DNA of 55,004 nucleotides, from assembly GCA_017634975.1 (NCBI GenBank), contig JAGBMJ010000057.1:1-55004 (forward strand). Reading direction: 5' to 3'. The notes under the pieces are model-generated. The model had not been told where the DNA came from and did not search any database. It saw only the letters and a list, made by a program, of their open reading frames with translations. Source of the stretch: Lachnospiraceae bacterium. GTDB lineage: Bacteria > Bacillota > Clostridia > Lachnospirales > Lachnospiraceae. Shown piece after piece: positions 51,750 to 55,004 of this stretch. How positions within the stretch are numbered: the first letter of the stretch is position 1; each line of letters starts with the position of its first letter. The position numbers and the translations under genes were made by a program.

Positions 51750-52637
51750 TTAACTTTTCCCCGCTTTTCCCCGCTTTTCTCTGCATAATAGCAGCATCAC
51801 TGCTGCTACGATCACCATAGCGATGATTCCGCCTTCTTTGGCAATCACAGCGCGCATCCCGTCCGCCCTGTCCGGGTTGACGTACCCCACCAGAATCCCG
51901 GGGTGCATGTTAACGACGGCATGCATAATCGCCGCTGGCCAGACGGAGCCGCTCTTTTCGGTGAGGATCGTGAGCAGAATCCCAAACAGTATACACATCA
52001 GACACATCTTAAGAATTCCCACATACGGATACCCCGCGTAGTCTGTTCCGAAATTGTGCCCGATGCAGGTGAGCGGCGCATGCCACAGGCCCCAGACGAT
52101 ACCGCCGACAATAAACGCTTTTGTCCGGCCAAAAATCCGTATCATCTTGGGCATCATGTACCCCCGCCAGCCCCCTTCTTCTCCAAACGCCGCAACGGAT
52201 CCGATGGTTCCGCAAACCATGGCATTTACGGGCAGCAGGTACAGCATTTTCTGCTCGATGTCGAAAGTGCGGTAATATTCCGGGTCAAATAAATCCGGAC
52301 AGATCAGCAGCCTGATCGCATCCCCCATTTCATTCATGATCCAGGGAAGAAACAGAGCCAGTACAAACCAGATCCATTTGCGGTTCCGAAACGAGATCCC
52401 AAGCATCATAGATCCTTCCCCCGTCATGGCAAAGCCTTCTTTTGTCAAATACCGTACCAGGATATGGGAGATGGCCGGAAAGAGCATGCCCAGTGCAAGA
52501 AAACTCTGCCTTTCATCCGGCATCTCCGTCCATAAAGTCCCCTTTGGATTGGCGATCAGAAACCAGGCCCATGTGATAGTAAAGGAAAACCACAGGTACA
52601 GCCACAACCGTTTCATTTCCGTTTTCATCTCACTCAT
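51750..52637 (-). CDS. CPBP-family intramembrane protease
   Basis: This 295-aa protein has eight membrane segments and the CPBP (Abi/Rce1) motifs: EEGGWRG (motif 1, EExxxR), VWGLWHAPL (motif 2), and MHAVVN (motif 3 with His and Asn). Members cleave prenyl or peptide substrates within the membrane. It is the last gene of an operon with an ABC-2 exporter; its start overlaps the upstream gene by 8 bases, so it may be linked to peptide or bacteriocin processing. Confidence 0.88.
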   Translation of the reverse strand: MSEMKTEMKRLWLYLWFSFTITWAWFLIANPKGTLWTEMPDERQSFLALGMLFPAISHILVRYLTKEGFAMTGEGSMMLGISFRNRKWIWFVLALFLPWIMNEMGDAIRLLICPDLFDPEYYRTFDIEQKMLYLLPVNAMVCGTIGSVAAFGEEGGWRGYMMPKMIRIFGRTKAFIVGGIVWGLWHAPLTCIGHNFGTDYAGYPYVGILKMCLMCILFGILLTILTEKSGSVWPAAIMHAVVNMHPGILVGYVNPDRADGMRAVIAKEGGIIAMVIVAAVMLLLCREKRGKAGKS

Positions 52638-53412
52638 CTGCTGCCACCTCCTTTCGGATCCACAGGGATACCGTGATCCGATAGGACAGGTAGTACAATC
52701 CCAGGGTGATCACCGGTGATACGACTGTAAAGAGCAGCAGGTCAAACTCGTGTGCTTTTACCCATGTCATAAATGCATCCACATCCCAGTTTGCCAGTGC
52801 TTGCACATTTCCAAACAAAACAAATCCCAGAAGGCACATACATATTGCCATTACGATCCCCGTCAGGATCAGCTTTGTCTTTTCTCTGCCGATCAGCAGC
52901 AACATAGGTATATTGACCGCCGCCTGCAACAGTGCAAAACAAAACAACGGCATCGCCATTCCTGCTATCAGGGAAAACAAATTCATCCCCCGGAAACTTT
53001 CCGCGGTAAATGCGGAAAACACAATATGCCATATCATATAGACCGAGTAGCAGACATACGCCGTGATTGCTGTAAAAATATACTTTTCTGCCACATAGGT
53101 CTGCTTACACAGTGGCAGTGCCGAAAGATAATTCCGTACACGTTTCTTTTCATCCGGCTCCGAGGATCTGTACCAGGATGCATTGACCTGCCCACACCCG
53201 GCGAACAATACAATAAACTCTCCGTACCAGAAAAGCACATCGAACATGCTTACCACTTCACCGTTGTCATTCGTTGCCGTAAACCCGGGAATCACCAGGG
53301 ATCCCGGAAAGATCACCCGCAGCAACGTATAGATAACCAATGCGATCCCTGTGATCATGATCAGTTTTTTTCCGCGGATCGCTACAAAATCTTTATACAG
53401 CAGTCCCCCCAT
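52630..53412 (-). CDS. ABC-2 type permease
   Basis: This 260-aa protein has six membrane segments and opens with MGGLLYKDFVAIRGKK, the usual N-terminus of an ABC-2 transporter subunit. The start at the ATG overlapping the preceding stop (TGATG) is preferred to a longer frame into the upstream gene. It is the second permease of the exporter and is translationally coupled. Confidence 0.82.
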   Translation of the reverse strand: MGGLLYKDFVAIRGKKLIMITGIALVIYTLLRVIFPGSLVIPGFTATNDNGEVVSMFDVLFWYGEFIVLFAGCGQVNASWYRSSEPDEKKRVRNYLSALPLCKQTYVAEKYIFTAITAYVCYSVYMIWHIVFSAFTAESFRGMNLFSLIAGMAMPLFCFALLQAAVNIPMLLLIGREKTKLILTGIVMAICMCLLGFVLFGNVQALANWDVDAFMTWVKAHEFDLLLFTVVSPVITLGLYYLSYRITVSLWIRKEVAADE

Positions 53413-54185
53413 CAGATGACACCTCTCTTTCTGTCCGCGATCCGATAAGCCAGGCAATATGCCAGAACACTGACTGCCGCAGCGATCAGAAACAGTACAT
53501 ATCCCTTCTCCCGTATAAAATCCAACGGTGCCCAAAAATCCGCACTTTCCGCCTTGTTCTCCCGGATCAGGGTTTCCACCACAAATCGCTTCACCTTATC
53601 AAAATTAACCAGCACGACCGCTGTCAGCATAGTGAGCAATGCCGCACACTGCGCATACTGCTCTTTTCCGTAACCGAATACCACGCAGAATAAGATCACC
53701 AGCGCACTATAGATGCTCATCACGGATGCACCGGAGATAATGATCCCGAAGAACTCCCTGAATTTCAGCATATCCGTTAAGCACGATAACAGAAATGCCA
53801 GCAGCAGGTCCACCGCCACACCGATGCCAAACATCGCATAGATGGTCAGAAAACGCGCCAGCACTCTTTTCTTAAGCGGAAGTGGTAAGGATGCGGAAAC
53901 TTTACCGAAACCGGCCTTGCCATCTGCCAGAAAAACGTAGAGCATATCCCCGACACTGGCGATAGGCAGCAGCATAAACATCACCAATACCATACTGCCG
54001 ATATTACGCACATCCACCTGCGATGCGCTTTCTTTCAGCATCTCCTGACCAACCTTTGCCATAGTGCCAAACCGCGCACTCAGCACATACATGACCGACG
54101 CCACCAATACACCGACCATCACAAAACAGAAGGAGGTCAGCTGTTTTCTTAAGCACATCAGATCTTTGAGGATCAATCCTTTCAC
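53412..54185 (-). CDS. ABC-2 type permease
   Basis: This 257-aa protein has six membrane segments and opens with MKGLILKDLMCLRKQL, like the permease next to it (LYKDF). It overlaps the ATP-binding gene by 4 bases. The two permeases probably form a heterodimer with two ATPase subunits. A bacitracin- or lantibiotic-type exporter is plausible by layout, not proven. Confidence 0.82.
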   Translation of the reverse strand: MKGLILKDLMCLRKQLTSFCFVMVGVLVASVMYVLSARFGTMAKVGQEMLKESASQVDVRNIGSMVLVMFMLLPIASVGDMLYVFLADGKAGFGKVSASLPLPLKKRVLARFLTIYAMFGIGVAVDLLLAFLLSCLTDMLKFREFFGIIISGASVMSIYSALVILFCVVFGYGKEQYAQCAALLTMLTAVVLVNFDKVKRFVVETLIRENKAESADFWAPLDFIREKGYVLFLIAAAVSVLAYCLAYRIADRKRGVI

Positions 54186-55004
54186 GATCGCACCTCCCTC
54201 CTGTTTACATAGAAGATCATGATCTGTTCCAGAGCCGCCGGTTCGATCACCAGATCGGGGTATAGCTTCTGCGCCGCCTTTCGGTCATTGACCATGATCT
54301 CTGTGCCAAAGCTTCCCACCTCAGCACTGACAATAAGGGACTTGCTGATCTTTTCCACGTCATCCCTTTTACATTTCAATATACCGTGTTTCTCCAGCAG
54401 CTCGTCTTTATTCCCGGTCAGCACGATCCGCCCGCCATCAATAAAGACCACCTCATCCGCCAGTTTCTCCAGATCACCGGTGATGTGTGAAGACAGCAAT
54501 ATCGTATGATCTTCCTCTACCACAAAATCCCGGAAGATATTGATCATCTCATTTCGCACAATCGGATCCAGTCCGCTGGTGGGTTCGTCCATGACCAGCA
54601 GTTTGGCCTGATGTGAGAGGGCTACGGCGATCTGCAGTTTCATCCGCATACCGCGGGAAAATGCGCCGCATTTTTTCTTTACCGGCAGAGAGAACTGTTT
54701 CAGATATCCAAAGAAGGCTTCTTCATCCCAGTTCTTATAGATATGCTTCATCATGATGTTGATATCCTTCCCGGTCATAAACTCGTGAAAGCCCATCTCG
54801 TCAAAGACCACGCCGATATTTTCCCGCAGTGCGGCACTGTTTTCATCCACGTTCTCGCCAAATACCCGTACTTCTCCGCTGTCCCTGCGGATCACATCAA
54901 GGATCAGGTTGATGGTCGTTGTCTTCCCGGCTCCGTTCTGTCCGATAAAACCACACACCGATCCCTCCGGTACAGCGAACGAAACATCATCCAGCTTGAA
55001 GTCC
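54182..55004 (-). CDS. ABC transporter ATP-binding protein (partial, 5' end beyond window)
   Basis: This ATPase runs off the right edge, with at least 274 residues present. Walker A is GQNGAGKTTT, the signature is FSRGMRMKLQIAVAL in place of the canonical LSGGQ, Walker B is LLVMDEPTSGLD and the switch His is in LLSSHI. The FSRGM form is typical of ATPases with ABC-2 permeases such as YtrB/YhcH types. First visible gene of a four-gene operon with two permeases and a CPBP protease. Confidence 0.93.
   Translation of the reverse strand, partial: DFKLDDVSFAVPEGSVCGFIGQNGAGKTTTINLILDVIRRDSGEVRVFGENVDENSAALRENIGVVFDEMGFHEFMTGKDINIMMKHIYKNWDEEAFFGYLKQFSLPVKKKCGAFSRGMRMKLQIAVALSHQAKLLVMDEPTSGLDPIVRNEMINIFRDFVVEEDHTILLSSHITGDLEKLADEVVFIDGGRIVLTGNKDELLEKHGILKCKRDDVEKISKSLIVSAEVGSFGTEIMVNDRKAAQKLYPDLVIEPAALEQIMIFYVNRREVRS

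Overview
This window looks like a chromosomal segment of an anaerobic gut-type Firmicute, most likely Lachnospiraceae. The evidence is a complete crotonyl-CoA/butyrate cluster in the order thl-crt-hbd-bcd-etfB-etfA, a PPi-dependent phosphofructokinase, many Lachnospiraceae-type secreted and DUF proteins, strong AGGAGG-like ribosome binding sites, TTGACA/TATAAT promoters and U-tailed hairpin terminators. No organism name is claimed. Almost every gene lies on the minus strand. No rRNA, tRNA or CRISPR array was seen.

Layout. (1) 1-2.6 kb is a gene graveyard: a C-terminal stub, a truncated ParE-type toxin, an intact HigB/HigA-like toxin-antitoxin pair with its operator, and fragments of DUF4272- and DUF6630-type genes. 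(2) 2.6-13.4 kb holds an ECF sigma factor with a VWA protein, an AmmeMemoRadiSam-type radical SAM enzyme, an SRAP (HMCES/YedK) protein, a 3-hydroxyacyl-CoA dehydrogenase, DUF4003 and DUF4349 proteins, a LURP-like protein and an aspartate-racemase/YD-repeat fusion. (3) 13.5-19.5 kb is a run of membrane proteins and lipoproteins (U32-like, DUF4173, XRE regulator, DUF2975, DUF6688). (4) 19.7-20.0 kb is a type I toxin-antitoxin locus with a 28-aa holin-like peptide and a convergent RNA. (5) 20.0-27.5 kb has an EAL phosphodiesterase, PPi-PFK, an AAA/PD-(D/E)XK protein, and a secreted repeat protein divergent from an XRE regulator. (6) 27.6-34.0 kb is the butyrate operon, preceded by a promoter and a consensus CcpA cre site. 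(7) 34.0-44.2 kb covers ribosome hibernation factor, an NlpC/P60 hydrolase behind two WalR-like boxes, a probably leaderless SDR gene, a 1071-aa GGDEF-EAL-beta-helix protein, a Wzy-like polymerase, a CAP-domain protein and a membrane-anchored amidase. (8) 44.2-47.3 kb is a csoR-copA copper operon in which copZ is fused to copA. (9) 47.3-55.0 kb has a coiled-coil protein, a SUKH-LRR protein, a DUF234 ATPase, a CPBP protease and an ABC-2 exporter that runs off the end.

How the genes work together. The six-gene cluster turns two acetyl-CoA into butyryl-CoA, with Bcd-EtfAB expected to bifurcate electrons to ferredoxin. The terminal butyrate-forming step (Buk/Ptb or But) is not in the window. The copper operon is a self-contained sensor, pump and chaperone. 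Several envelope genes (NlpC/P60, amidase, CAP protein, Wzy-like polymerase) and two c-di-GMP proteins suggest a surface-remodelling neighbourhood. The items I find most worth a second look are the EAL-beta-helix fusion, the type I TA locus with a shared motif in both RNA leaders, the in-frame copA-copZ fusion that keeps the copZ ribosome binding site, the racemase-YD fusion with altered active-site residues, the paired WalR-like boxes, and a chimeric relic of a duplicated gene cluster at about 8.1 kb.
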